Assembly: GCF_900128985.1 (NCBI RefSeq) | Contig: NZ_FQUC01000001.1 | Span: 558,001 to 622,000 of the forward strand | Length of the DNA: 64,000 nt | Source of the DNA: Indolivaga macrotermitis | GTDB lineage: Bacteria; Bacteroidota; Bacteroidia; Bacteroidales; Dysgonomonadaceae | Direction of reading: 5' to 3' | The notes under the pieces: model-generated | The model's database searches: none | Told to the model about the DNA's origin: nothing | What the model saw: the letters and a program-made list of their open reading frames with translations, nothing else | Shown: piece by piece, positions 9,856 through 18,321 of the stretch | How positions within the stretch are numbered: position 1 is the first letter of the stretch | Layout of the letters: every line of letters starts with the position of its first letter | Position numbers and translations under genes: made by a program

Positions 9856-9888
9856 GCTTTATTCAATTGTTCATTGCCTAAAAAAGTG

Positions 9889-9896
9889 TATATTTG
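9889..9896 (+). promoter_or_regulatory. -7 box of fur-purA
   Basis: TATATTTG fits TAnnTTTG and lies 20 bp before the ATG at 9917. It is downstream of the alternative ATG at 9854, which supports the shorter Fur protein. A weak -33 (ATTG, 9866-9869) is 19 bp upstream. Confidence 0.55.
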
Positions 9897-9916
9897 TTGA
9901 TATTGACTTTGGTAAG

Positions 9917-10405
9917 ATGGATGCTAATAAAATAAAAGAGCAGGTAAAGATACGGTTCACCGAATACTTAAATGAAAACAGGCATCGTAAGACGCCCGAA
10001 CGTTTTGCCATACTCGATCATATCTATTCTACAAAAGGGCATTTCAATGTCGAATCTCTATTTCAATCCATGAACTCCTGCAACTTCAGGGTAAGTAGGG
10101 CAACTCTTTATAATACAATAGAGTTGTTGCTTGATTGCGGATTGCTGATAAAACACCAGTTTGGAGAGAATATATCTCAGTATGAAAGGGCAATAGGCAA
10201 CGAAAACCACGACCATCTGATCTGTACCTCCTGTGGAAAAGTAAAGGAGTATAAAAATGGAAATCTGTTTACTCCGGCACAGCAAAAAAAGGTCCAAAAA
10301 TTTAAGGTCAGTTATTATAGTATGTACATATATGGTATATGTGCTAAGTGTCTGAAAGAAAAGCAGCAAGCTGAGAAGAAGAATAAATCAAGTAAAAATA
10401 CATAA
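9917..10405 (+). CDS. Fur-family metal-responsive transcriptional regulator
   Basis: 162 residues from ATG 9917 (MDANKIKEQ). The N-terminal winged helix holds TPERFAILDHIYSTKGHFNVESLF and RATLYNTIELL, as in Fur. The dimerisation half carries the HDHLIC motif, the zinc pair CTSC and a second pair CAKC near the C-terminus, so the structural Cys4 zinc site is complete. It should repress genes according to iron, zinc or peroxide; which of Fur, Zur or PerR cannot be fixed from sequence alone. It is 17 bp from purA and shares its promoter. Confidence 0.9.
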   Translation: MDANKIKEQVKIRFTEYLNENRHRKTPERFAILDHIYSTKGHFNVESLFQSMNSCNFRVSRATLYNTIELLLDCGLLIKHQFGENISQYERAIGNENHDHLICTSCGKVKEYKNGNLFTPAQQKKVQKFKVSYYSMYIYGICAKCLKEKQQAEKKNKSSKNT

Positions 10406-10422
10406 ATACCAATAAAGAAACG

Positions 10423-11700
10423 ATGAAAGCAGATGTATTGCTAGGATTGCAATGGGGCGATGAAGGTAAAGGCAAAATAGTAGACGTTCTTACACCTAGA
10501 TACGAAGTTATTGCACGATTTCAGGGAGGACCCAATGCCGGACATACCCTCGAATTTGAAGGTGAAAAGTTTGTTCTCAGGTCTATCCCTTCCGGAATAT
10601 TTCAAGGCGATAAAGTAAATATAATCGGAAACGGAGTTGTACTTGATCCGGCCTTGTTTAAAGCAGAAGTGGATTCCCTGGAAAAAACAGGACATGACCT
10701 TACACAACGTCTGCTGATCTCTAAAAAAGCACATCTGATTCTCCCGACGCACCGTTTGCTGGATGCTTGTTATGAAGCGGCTAAAGGCGAGTCTAAGATA
10801 GGCACTACCGGAAAAGGTATCGGTCCTACATACACCGAGAAGGTGGGTCGTGGAGGACTTCGTGTCGGAGATCTTTTACATAATTTTGATGCAAAATATC
10901 AGGATGTGAAAGCCCGCCATCTGGAGATACTCAAGCAATATAAATTCAATTGCAGTTCGTTGTTCCAAATAGAAAAAGAATGGTTCGAAGGAGTCGAAAA
11001 ACTCAAAGAGTTTGCATTTATCGATAGCGAATATTTTCTGAATGAAGCATTATCCAAGCAAAAAAGTATATTAGCCGAAGGTGCCCAAGGCACAATGTTG
11101 GATATCGATTTTGGTTCATACCCATTTGTAACGTCATCCAATACGGTATCATCAGGAGCATGTATCGGTTTGGGTATTCCTCCGAGAAAAATTGGTGAAG
11201 TATTCGGTATTTTCAAAGCATATTGTACCCGTGTTGGTAGTGGACCTTTCCCTACAGAACTATTTGATTCGACCGGAGATAAGCTTCGGGAACTAGGGTT
11301 CGAATTTGGCTCTGTTACAGGACGTCCTCGCCGTTGTGGGTGGATCGACCTGGTAGCTCTACGTTATGCGATTATGATAAATGGGGTTACTCAGCTAATT
11401 ATGATGAAAAGCGATGTTCTTGATTCATTTGATACTATCAAGGCATGTGTTGCATATAACATCAACGGAAAAGAAACAAAAGAGTTCCCATTTGAAGTGC
11501 CGGAAGACCTGACTCCCGTTTACAAAGAATTTTCGGGATGGAGACTAGATATGTCCAAAATGCAAAGCGAAGAAGAGTTTCCGAATGAATTCAATGAGTA
11601 TGTTGCATTTTTAGAAAAAGAACTGGGCGTAAGTATCAGTATAATATCTTTAGGGCCCGATCGTGAGCAAACTGTCATACGAAATGAGATGTTTTCATAA
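10423..11700 (+). CDS. purA: Adenylosuccinate synthetase
   Basis: 425 residues, normal length. It joins aspartate to IMP with GTP, the first committed step from IMP to AMP. The P-loop-like GDEGKGK near the N-terminus, the GGPNAGHT motif and the SVTGRPRRCGWIDL segment are all present and diagnostic. It follows the Fur gene by 17 bp, so purine synthesis may be co-transcribed with metal regulation. No terminator is obvious after it. Confidence 0.97.
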   Translation: MKADVLLGLQWGDEGKGKIVDVLTPRYEVIARFQGGPNAGHTLEFEGEKFVLRSIPSGIFQGDKVNIIGNGVVLDPALFKAEVDSLEKTGHDLTQRLLISKKAHLILPTHRLLDACYEAAKGESKIGTTGKGIGPTYTEKVGRGGLRVGDLLHNFDAKYQDVKARHLEILKQYKFNCSSLFQIEKEWFEGVEKLKEFAFIDSEYFLNEALSKQKSILAEGAQGTMLDIDFGSYPFVTSSNTVSSGACIGLGIPPRKIGEVFGIFKAYCTRVGSGPFPTELFDSTGDKLRELGFEFGSVTGRPRRCGWIDLVALRYAIMINGVTQLIMMKSDVLDSFDTIKACVAYNINGKETKEFPFEVPEDLTPVYKEFSGWRLDMSKMQSEEEFPNEFNEYVAFLEKELGVSISIISLGPDREQTVIRNEMFS

Positions 11701-11753
11701 TCCGTCTTAGACTTTTTTAAGTAATTATCAAATTTTCAAACAATTAATATCTC

Positions 11754-11761
11754 TATCTTTG
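11754..11761 (+). promoter_or_regulatory. -7 box of membrane zinc protease gene
   Basis: TATCTTTG fits TAnnTTTG and lies 61 bp before the ATG at 11823; only a loose T-rich -33 region is seen. Confidence 0.5.
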
Positions 11762-11822
11762 GCATACCTTTTGAATAGGTATTTATAAGATTAAGAAGAT
11801 TATTAATTAAAATGATAAGTTT

Positions 11823-12500
11823 ATGTATATAGGATGGATTTTATTTGGATTAATAGCTTTGTTGAGTTGGGGGATCTCCGCAATGTTGCAAAGTAAATTC
11901 AAAAAATATTCAAAAGTACCATTAGATAGCGGATTGACAGGACGGGATGTTGCTTTGAAAATGTTGCATGATAATGGCATTTTTGATGTACAGGTGATTT
12001 CTACTGCCGGAATGTTGACAGACCATTATAATCCGGCAAATAAAACTGTAAACCTTAGTGAAGGCGTTTATCATAGTAATAGTGTAGCTGCAGCTGCTGT
12101 TGCTGCTCACGAGTGTGGACATGCTGTACAGCACGCAAAAGCGTATGGCCCTTTGACAATGCGTTCGGCTTTGGTTCCGGCTGTAAGTTTCGCTTCAAAA
12201 TGGGTGATGTGGGTTTTATTGGCAGGTATCTTTATGATAAATATATTTCCTGCCTTGATCTGGATTGGTATAGGGCTTTTTGCTTTGACTACCATATTCA
12301 GCTTTGTAACTCTTCCGGTGGAAGTTGACGCAAGTAGCAGGGCACTGGCCTGGTTGGATAATGCAGGGATTGTAAGAGACTCAAACAAGGCTAAGGCTAA
12401 AGATGCGTTGAAGTGGGCTGCTTATACTTACGTTGTGGCTGCACTCGGGTCATTGGCAACATTGATATATTACATTTTCATCGCTTTGAACAGACGATAA
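11823..12500 (+). CDS. Membrane zinc metallopeptidase, YugP type
   Basis: 225 residues with a membrane segment at the N-terminus, the zinc protease motif HECGH (in AAHECGHAVQHA, near residue 97) and two or three further membrane helices (WVMWVLLAGIFMINIF, LIWIGIGLFALTTIF, and one at the C-terminus). This layout is that of the PF04298 neutral zinc metallopeptidase family. The active site would sit at the inner membrane; no substrate is known to me. It has its own promoter box and terminator, so it is probably a single-gene unit. Confidence 0.88.
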   Translation: MYIGWILFGLIALLSWGISAMLQSKFKKYSKVPLDSGLTGRDVALKMLHDNGIFDVQVISTAGMLTDHYNPANKTVNLSEGVYHSNSVAAAAVAAHECGHAVQHAKAYGPLTMRSALVPAVSFASKWVMWVLLAGIFMINIFPALIWIGIGLFALTTIFSFVTLPVEVDASSRALAWLDNAGIVRDSNKAKAKDALKWAAYTYVVAALGSLATLIYYIFIALNRR

Positions 12501-12520
12501 TTAATAACTCAGATAGAAAA

Positions 12521-12553
12521 AGAGAGTAACATTTTCAGGTTACTCTTTTTTTT
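12521..12553 (+). terminator. Terminator after zinc protease gene
   Basis: GAGTAAC (12524-12530) pairs with GTTACTC (12539-12545) around an eight-base loop, followed by eight T; upstream A residues can extend the stem. Confidence 0.88.
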
Positions 12554-12585
12554 ACTTCTATAGGAAACAACTCTTTACACACGTT

Positions 12586-13704
12586 ATGAAAATACTCTTC
12601 TTCGTTACTTTTTTATTACTCTTTCTGGGAGGAAACTATTATGTCTTTTATCGTACATGGACGGTGATACCGACGAGTAATATTGTCCGCATATGTTTAA
12701 TAATTCTGGCAGTAATACTCATAGGATCATTATTCCTCACATTTCTGGCAGGAGAGCATTTCCCGATATGTGTCACTTCCGTCTTGTATACGATCGGAAC
12801 ATCATGGATATTTATATTTCTTTATTTTCTGATTTATAATCTGGTTGTCGATTTGGTCCGGGCAACAAGGCTAATACCCCGGAATACATTGAGCCACTAC
12901 ACTCAGGATAATTGGCTAAGCTTCGCCCTGATGGTTGGTTTTATAGGTTTGCTGATGTTGTGTGGCTATCTTAAGTACAGAATAAAAGAGAGGGTAGAGC
13001 TTCCGATAACCGTTAATAAAACATTGTATCAGAAGGATTCTTTAAAGATAGTTGCCTTGAGTGATTTGCACTTGGGTTATAATATTGGAAAGAAAGAATT
13101 GCAAAGCTGGGTAAAGTTGATAAACAGGGAGGAGCCGGATATTGTCCTGATAGCCGGAGATATAGTGGATAACAGCATACGCCCCCTTCTAGATGCTGAT
13201 CTGGCAGCCGATTTCCGGGAAATAAAAGCCCGATATGGAGTTTATGCAGTGATGGGTAACCATGACTATATGGCAGGTGTTGCCAATTCTGCCAAATTTA
13301 TGGCAGATGCTAACATTAAATTGCTGCGGGATGAAACAGTACTTATTGACAGTACATTTTATATCGTAGGGCGTGATGATAAAACAAATCCTGCACGTAA
13401 ACCGTTAAATCAATTAATGACAGCGGTTGATAAAACTAAGCCGGTAATTCTTCTTGATCATCAGCCTTACAATCTGGAAGAAGCAGAACAAAATGGTGTT
13501 GATTTCCAGTTTTCAGGGCATACCCATAGAGGGCAGGTCTGGCCTATTTCATTAATAACCGATGCTATCTATGAAGACTCTTACGGATCGCTTCAAAAAG
13601 GAGATACATACGTTTATGTTAGCTCGGGTATCGGTATTTGGGGAGGAAAATTCAGGATAGGGACGCAATCCGAATATACAGTTGTAAATTTGAAAGGCCG
13701 ATGA
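12586..13704 (+). CDS. Membrane metallophosphoesterase, first of a tandem pair
   Basis: 372 residues. The first 130 or so contain about four membrane helices; the C-terminal part is a calcineurin-like phosphoesterase with ordered metal-binding motifs DLHLG, GDIVDN, GNHDY, DHQP and GHTHRGQ. This is the architecture of YkuE/YaeI-type enzymes, some of which act on lipid-linked phosphates; the substrate here is unknown. The stop codon overlaps the next gene's start by four bases (ATGA), and the downstream protein is a paralogue, which points to a tandem duplication. Confidence 0.88.
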   Translation: MKILFFVTFLLLFLGGNYYVFYRTWTVIPTSNIVRICLIILAVILIGSLFLTFLAGEHFPICVTSVLYTIGTSWIFIFLYFLIYNLVVDLVRATRLIPRNTLSHYTQDNWLSFALMVGFIGLLMLCGYLKYRIKERVELPITVNKTLYQKDSLKIVALSDLHLGYNIGKKELQSWVKLINREEPDIVLIAGDIVDNSIRPLLDADLAADFREIKARYGVYAVMGNHDYMAGVANSAKFMADANIKLLRDETVLIDSTFYIVGRDDKTNPARKPLNQLMTAVDKTKPVILLDHQPYNLEEAEQNGVDFQFSGHTHRGQVWPISLITDAIYEDSYGSLQKGDTYVYVSSGIGIWGGKFRIGTQSEYTVVNLKGR

Positions 13705-14828
13705 AAGTATTTTTTAATGCACTGATTGTGCATCTTGTTTTCAATATTTATGTATTTATTCGCGGAAGGCAAATTCTACCGGAGAAGAAAGTATACAGGA
13801 TTCCTTATGCAGCCTTATTTGTACTGGAACTGATTGTATACTTGATAGGTTATTTTTTGAATGTCAAATTGCCGGTAGAAATACTCAAACCGATACTTTT
13901 GATCGGTACATCGTGGATGGTACTTATCGGCTATCTTGCTGCTTTATTGCTACTATATGATGGTGTGAGGTTGCTGGGACGATGGATAAAACGTATAAAA
14001 GCATGGCAGATGGGGCGTGTTGCTAAGCGCCGTCCATACTTCATTATATCACTGTTGATTGTAATCTCGGCTATGTGTTATGGTAATTATCGCTTTTTTC
14101 ATCCCATAGTAAATGAATACTCTCTGGAAGTTGATAAAAAAGTCGAAGGATTAGATAGCCTCCGTGTTGTCATGGTTGCCGATATGCATCTGGGATACCT
14201 TATTGATAAAGATATATTGAATATGTATGTCGACCGGATAATGGAACAAAAGCCGGATGTTATTATGTTGGTGGGCGATATTATAGATTATGATCTACCT
14301 CCATTGATTGATCAAAAAATGGATCAGGAGTTGCAGCGGTTAAAAGCTCCTTATGGTGTATTCCTCTCAACCGGTAATCACGAATATCGGCTGAATAGTG
14401 AAGAAAAGATTACTTGGCTGAGAGAAAAAGCCGGAATGACCGTACTACGGGATGCAGCAGTAAAAGTTGCTGATAAATTCTATGTCGTAGGGCGCGAAGA
14501 CGATCATGCACCGAAACGTAAATCTTTGTCAAAAGTAATGCAAGATGTCGATAAAGCTTATCCTGTAATTGTGATGAATCACGAACCTAAAAATCTGTCT
14601 GAAGAATCAAATGAGAAAGTAGATGTTGCTTTATATGGCCATACCCATAACGGACAGTTATTTCCATATAATATCTTTATCAATTGGTTTTATGAAGTAG
14701 GGCATGGTTATAAGAAGAAAGATAATACCCATGTATACGTAACTTCGGGAATAGGATTGGCCGGACCTCAATACCGGATCGGTACTATATCGGAGATAGT
14801 GGTATTGAATCTGAAATTCAAAAAATAA
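13701..14828 (+). CDS. Membrane metallophosphoesterase, second of a tandem pair
   Basis: 375 residues from the ATG at 13701, which overlaps the previous stop (ATGA). The reading frame is open further upstream, but only inside the preceding gene. It has several N-terminal membrane helices and the same motifs in the same order: DMHLG, GDIIDY, GNHEY, NHEP, GHTHNGQ. The Asp of the usual GNHD motif is Glu here, while the first copy keeps Asp, which may mean diverged metal use or substrate. It is translationally coupled to the first copy. Confidence 0.88.
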   Translation: MKVFFNALIVHLVFNIYVFIRGRQILPEKKVYRIPYAALFVLELIVYLIGYFLNVKLPVEILKPILLIGTSWMVLIGYLAALLLLYDGVRLLGRWIKRIKAWQMGRVAKRRPYFIISLLIVISAMCYGNYRFFHPIVNEYSLEVDKKVEGLDSLRVVMVADMHLGYLIDKDILNMYVDRIMEQKPDVIMLVGDIIDYDLPPLIDQKMDQELQRLKAPYGVFLSTGNHEYRLNSEEKITWLREKAGMTVLRDAAVKVADKFYVVGREDDHAPKRKSLSKVMQDVDKAYPVIVMNHEPKNLSEESNEKVDVALYGHTHNGQLFPYNIFINWFYEVGHGYKKKDNTHVYVTSGIGLAGPQYRIGTISEIVVLNLKFKK

Positions 14829-14839
14829 CTACTTACTTC

Positions 14840-15292
14840 TTATTTCTTCAATGCCGGATACTCCGGAATATCCGGAAGGTACTCATAGCTCAGAGAATCA
14901 TAGTCGATGCGGCAGCAGTAATGCTCAAGACCATTTGATACTATCAGATAGCGTACTTTTAAAACAATATTATATCGGGCTATCTGGTCAAAGACCTGTT
15001 GTGTAATAGGTATATCAGGAGCTTTGTATTCTACTATAACCAAAGGCGAGGGTGTATTGTCATATATTACCGAATCACATCTTTTAATACGGTTATTCAG
15101 ACTGATTTGTATTTCATTTGATATTAACGATGCCGGATAACCTTTTTCGGTAATCAGGTAATTCACAAAATGCTGCCTGACCCATTCTTCGGGGGTCAAA
15201 GCTACATACTTCTTCCTGATCGGGTCCCAAATACATATTTTATCTGTTTTTTTTATTTTTGGATTGTATTCAGGGAGATTAAGTGCTAACAT
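14840..15292 (-). CDS. Stand-alone HsdR N-terminal-like (nuclease-fold) protein
   Basis: 150 residues from MLALNLPEY; the frame also allows an ATG at 15358, but MLALNLP is where homologues I know in Bacteroidales begin. It contains LTPEEWVRQHFVNYL and a PD-(D/E)xK-like core (CDSVIYDNTPSPLVIVEYKAP), matching the type I restriction R-subunit N-terminal family PF13588. There is no helicase, methylase or specificity gene nearby, so this is not a restriction system. The family is a conserved orphan beside DNA-metabolism genes such as holA; its role is unknown. Confidence 0.8.
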   Translation of the reverse strand: MLALNLPEYNPKIKKTDKICIWDPIRKKYVALTPEEWVRQHFVNYLITEKGYPASLISNEIQISLNNRIKRCDSVIYDNTPSPLVIVEYKAPDIPITQQVFDQIARYNIVLKVRYLIVSNGLEHYCCRIDYDSLSYEYLPDIPEYPALKK

Positions 15293-15297
15293 TTTGC

Positions 15298-15305
15298 TAT
15301 CTTTG
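15298..15305 (+). promoter_or_regulatory. Possible -7 box of amn-holA
   Basis: TATCTTTG, 82 bp before the amn ATG and only five bases beyond the start of the divergent HsdR_N-like gene. No clear -33 element, so this is tentative. Confidence 0.35.
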
Positions 15306-15387
15306 TCGATTAATTTTTTATATGCTACAACGCAACTTCTCTGTAATGGCGTATACATATTTTGTGTAAAACAAAAATAGATTTATT

Positions 15388-16167
15388 ATGAAGACAAAAC
15401 AAGAAATTGTAGACAATTGGTTACCCAGGTATACCAAACGTCCGTTGGAACAGTTTACGAAACACATTTTATTGACCAACTTTTCGAAATACGTAGAAAT
15501 TTTTGCTGAACACTTCAAAGTTCCTATTCTTGGTTTGGATGGTAATATGCCTAATGCTTCGGCAAACGGTATTACAATTATCAACTTCGGGATGGGAAGT
15601 GCAAATGCTGCTACAATAATGGATTTACTTAGTGCAATAGAACCCAAAGCGGTGTTGTTCTTAGGTAAATGTGGCGGTATTAAAAAGCATAATCAGTTAG
15701 GTGACTATATTCTGCCGATTGCAGCTATCAGAGGAGAGGGAACGTCTAATGACTATTTCCCGCCTGAAGTGCCATCATTGCCTGCATTTAACCTTCTTCG
15801 TTCTCTGTCATCCAATATCCGTGACTTTAATAAGGATTATTGGACAGGTACGGTATATACTACTAACCGCCGTGTATGGGAACATGATGAAGAGTTTAAA
15901 GAATATCTTCGTTCGATCAGAGCGATGGCTGTAGATATGGAGACTGCGACCTTGTTTACTTGCGGATTTGCCAATCAGATACCTACAGGGGCTTTGTTGT
16001 TAGTGTCCGATCAACCGATGATTTCTGACGGAGTGAAAACCGAAAAAAGTGATAATGTTGTTACTCAAAACTTTGTAACCGAACATGTGATGATCGGTAT
16101 CAAGGCGTTGACAACATTGATTAATAATGGCTCGACAGTAAAACACCTTCGTTTCGAGGATTTCTGA
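15388..16167 (+). CDS. amn: AMP nucleosidase
   Basis: 259 residues of the purine nucleoside phosphorylase fold. It would cleave AMP to adenine and ribose 5-phosphate. Visible features are the GMGSANAATIMDLL and LGKCGGIKKHNQLGDY segments and the AVDMETATLF motif, which is the substrate-contacting ME signature of this superfamily, and then LLVSDQPM. It is about the size of the short Bacteroidota form, lacking the long N-terminal domain of the E. coli enzyme. It is 21 bp upstream of holA and likely in one operon with it. Confidence 0.9.
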   Translation: MKTKQEIVDNWLPRYTKRPLEQFTKHILLTNFSKYVEIFAEHFKVPILGLDGNMPNASANGITIINFGMGSANAATIMDLLSAIEPKAVLFLGKCGGIKKHNQLGDYILPIAAIRGEGTSNDYFPPEVPSLPAFNLLRSLSSNIRDFNKDYWTGTVYTTNRRVWEHDEEFKEYLRSIRAMAVDMETATLFTCGFANQIPTGALLLVSDQPMISDGVKTEKSDNVVTQNFVTEHVMIGIKALTTLINNGSTVKHLRFEDF

Positions 16168-16188
16168 TTCTGAGATCAATTATAACTG

Positions 16189-17190
16189 ATGTCGTTCGAG
16201 CAAATAAAGAAAGATATATCTTCCGGTAAGTTTCATCCTGTCTATCTATTGATGGGGGATGAGCCTTATTATATAGATGACATAACCAATCATTTGTTGG
16301 CTACGGTTATTCCTGAAGAAGAAAAGGATTTTAACCAGACCATTCTTTATGGTGCCGAGACAGATGTAGCTTCGGTTGTAACATTATCCCGTAGTTTTCC
16401 GATGATGTCCGACCGCCAATTGGTCGTAGTTAAGGAGGCGCAGGGTATGAAAAAAATAGAAGACCTGGAAGTGTACATCAAGAATCCGTTGGCGAGTACC
16501 ATACTTGTCCTTAATTACAAGAACGGAACACTCGATAAACGGAAAAAACTGTATGCCGAGATCGAAAAGCGGGGAGTTATCTTCGATTCGAAGAAAATTC
16601 CCGATTATAAGATGTCCGGATTCATCACTTCGTTCGTATCATCCAAAGGGCTTGGTATTGATGCCAAGTCGGCGCAAATGCTTGCCGATTATTTAGGTAA
16701 CGACCTGAGTAAGGTAGTCAATGAAGTGGATAAGCTAATCTTGTCTATGGGACAGGATAAGAGGGTTACTGCTGAACTGATCGAACGGAATATAGGTATC
16801 AGTAAAGATTTCAATAATTACGAACTGCTCAAAGCTATTGTCGAGAAAGATATTCTGAAAGCGAACCGCATTGCTGATTATTTTGAAAAGAATCCTAAGA
16901 ATAATCCTCTGATTGTGACTTTGGTTGTACTCTTTAATTTCTTTAGTAACCTTATGGTTTGTTACTGGGCAAAGGATAAGTCCGAAAATGGAATAGCTTC
17001 CGAACTAGGTTTCCGAAATTCGTATCAGGCAAAAGATTATGTCTTGGCTTTGAAGCATTACAATGCCTTCAAATCTATGGAGATAATGTCATTATTGCGT
17101 ACATATGATGCAAAGTGTAAAGGGGTGGGTAATCCTTCAACTCCTGATGGGGAGCTTTTGAGAGAATTGTTATTCAAGATGATGCACTAA
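16189..17190 (+). CDS. holA: DNA polymerase III subunit delta
   Basis: 333 residues, normal for the delta subunit of the clamp loader, which opens the beta sliding clamp. The N-terminus LLMGDEPYYIDDITNHLL is the typical HolA opening, followed by the delta central region with LADYLGNDLSKVVNEVDKL and a C-terminal collar domain. The gene follows amn by 21 bp and ends with a terminator at 17223-17261. Confidence 0.93.
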   Translation: MSFEQIKKDISSGKFHPVYLLMGDEPYYIDDITNHLLATVIPEEEKDFNQTILYGAETDVASVVTLSRSFPMMSDRQLVVVKEAQGMKKIEDLEVYIKNPLASTILVLNYKNGTLDKRKKLYAEIEKRGVIFDSKKIPDYKMSGFITSFVSSKGLGIDAKSAQMLADYLGNDLSKVVNEVDKLILSMGQDKRVTAELIERNIGISKDFNNYELLKAIVEKDILKANRIADYFEKNPKNNPLIVTLVVLFNFFSNLMVCYWAKDKSENGIASELGFRNSYQAKDYVLALKHYNAFKSMEIMSLLRTYDAKCKGVGNPSTPDGELLRELLFKMMH

Positions 17191-17222
17191 TCAGTTTTAC
17201 CTAAGAAAACAAATAATATAAT

Positions 17223-17261
17223 AAAGCAAGATCTATCTTAGTCATAGGTCTTGCTTTTTTT
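17223..17261 (+). terminator. Terminator after holA
   Basis: AAAGCAAGATCTAT (17223-17236) pairs with the arm at 17244-17257 (ending TCTTGCTTT) with one wobble, seven-base loop, and a run of seven T to 17261. Confidence 0.85.
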
Positions 17262-17316
17262 ATTTGTGCTTTGTGAAATCAGCAAGATCGGAAAAGATAC
17301 ATAGATATATTGATCT

Positions 17317-17324
17317 TACTTTTG
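17317..17324 (+). promoter_or_regulatory. -7 box of AraC/GyrI regulator
   Basis: TACTTTTG fits TAnnTTTG and lies 22 bp before the ATG at 17347. Confidence 0.45.
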
Positions 17325-17346
17325 TTACAGATAAAAACAATCAGCT

Positions 17347-18231
17347 ATGAATTCAGAAGATAAATACAACCCAAGTCAACGAACTTCTACGACGGAAGAG
17401 TACTGTAGGCAGATTAATATAATCACGGAATATATTAATAACCATCTGGATGAGAATATAGATTTATCACGATTAGCCGAAATAAGTAATTTCTCCCCAT
17501 TTCATTTTCATCGTATAACACGGGCTTTTCTGGGTGAACCTATCGGGGCTTATATCATACGGATGAAGATAGAGACTGCCGCCCGTTTATTAAGGTATAC
17601 CGATCTGTCCGTTGCAGATATCGCATATAAGGTCGGGTATGATGTTCCGTCTTCGCTATCGAAAGTCTTTAAACAGCACTATGAAATCTCTCCGATAGAT
17701 TACCGTAACAATAAAAATTATATGATTATGCAGACCATTAAAAAAGAACTCGACCTTAATATTAAAAAGGTCAAAATTGTAAATATCCCCCTCCGTAAGA
17801 TGATCTATATAAAATTATTCGGAAAGTATGGAAATCTGGATTCTGGAGGTACTTGGGGACGCCTTTGGCAATTTGTGAAAGAGAATAAATTGTACTCGGC
17901 AGGGATAGAGCATATTGCAATCTATTATGATGACCCGAAAGTGACCGAACCCCAAAAATTAAGAACTGATCTTTGTCTTGTTATACAGAAAGATGCTAAA
18001 CCTCACGGAGAAGTAGGTGTTCGCGAAATGGAAGGTGGTAAGTATGCAATGTTTCTGTATCACGGAGCATATGCTAATTTGGATGCGGTATATGATATAA
18101 TCTATTCGGAGTTGCTGCCCCAGAATAGGCTGAAACTACGAAATGAACATTGCTTTGAAAAATATCTGAATCATCCGGACAGAACAGAACCCGATAAATT
18201 GAAAACAGAGATTTATGTTCCGGTAGAGTAG
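17347..18231 (+). CDS. AraC-family regulator with GyrI-like effector domain
   Basis: 294 residues. Residues about 20-120 carry two AraC helix-turn-helix units (DLSRLAEISNFSPFHFHRITRAFLGEPIGAYI and SVADIAYKVGYDVPSSLSKVFKQHYEISPIDYR). Residues about 140-294 form a GyrI-like/SOUL-type small-molecule binding domain ending LKTEIYVPVE. This is the Rob/SoxS-like order, with DNA binding first and ligand sensing second, seen in multidrug and stress regulators. No target is obvious next to it. Confidence 0.9.
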   Translation: MNSEDKYNPSQRTSTTEEYCRQINIITEYINNHLDENIDLSRLAEISNFSPFHFHRITRAFLGEPIGAYIIRMKIETAARLLRYTDLSVADIAYKVGYDVPSSLSKVFKQHYEISPIDYRNNKNYMIMQTIKKELDLNIKKVKIVNIPLRKMIYIKLFGKYGNLDSGGTWGRLWQFVKENKLYSAGIEHIAIYYDDPKVTEPQKLRTDLCLVIQKDAKPHGEVGVREMEGGKYAMFLYHGAYANLDAVYDIIYSELLPQNRLKLRNEHCFEKYLNHPDRTEPDKLKTEIYVPVE

Positions 18232-18253
18232 AGATGAAGTCTATATAAATAGA

Positions 18254-18279
18254 AAGGAGGTCGTTTGGGCAACCTCCTT
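18254..18279. terminator. Hairpin between convergent genes, weak terminator
   Basis: AAGGAGGT (18254-18261) pairs with ACCTCCTT (18272-18279). No T run follows on the plus strand, so it is either a weak terminator or simply a stable hairpin separating convergent transcripts. Confidence 0.4.
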
Positions 18280-18321
18280 CTCATTTATGTTAAGTCAACT
18301 ATTGACTATAAGTTGAAAATG

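Noticed and set aside
14840-15292. Restriction-modification system
   Set aside because: Only the HsdR N-terminal-like domain is present; no helicase, methylase or specificity gene lies nearby.
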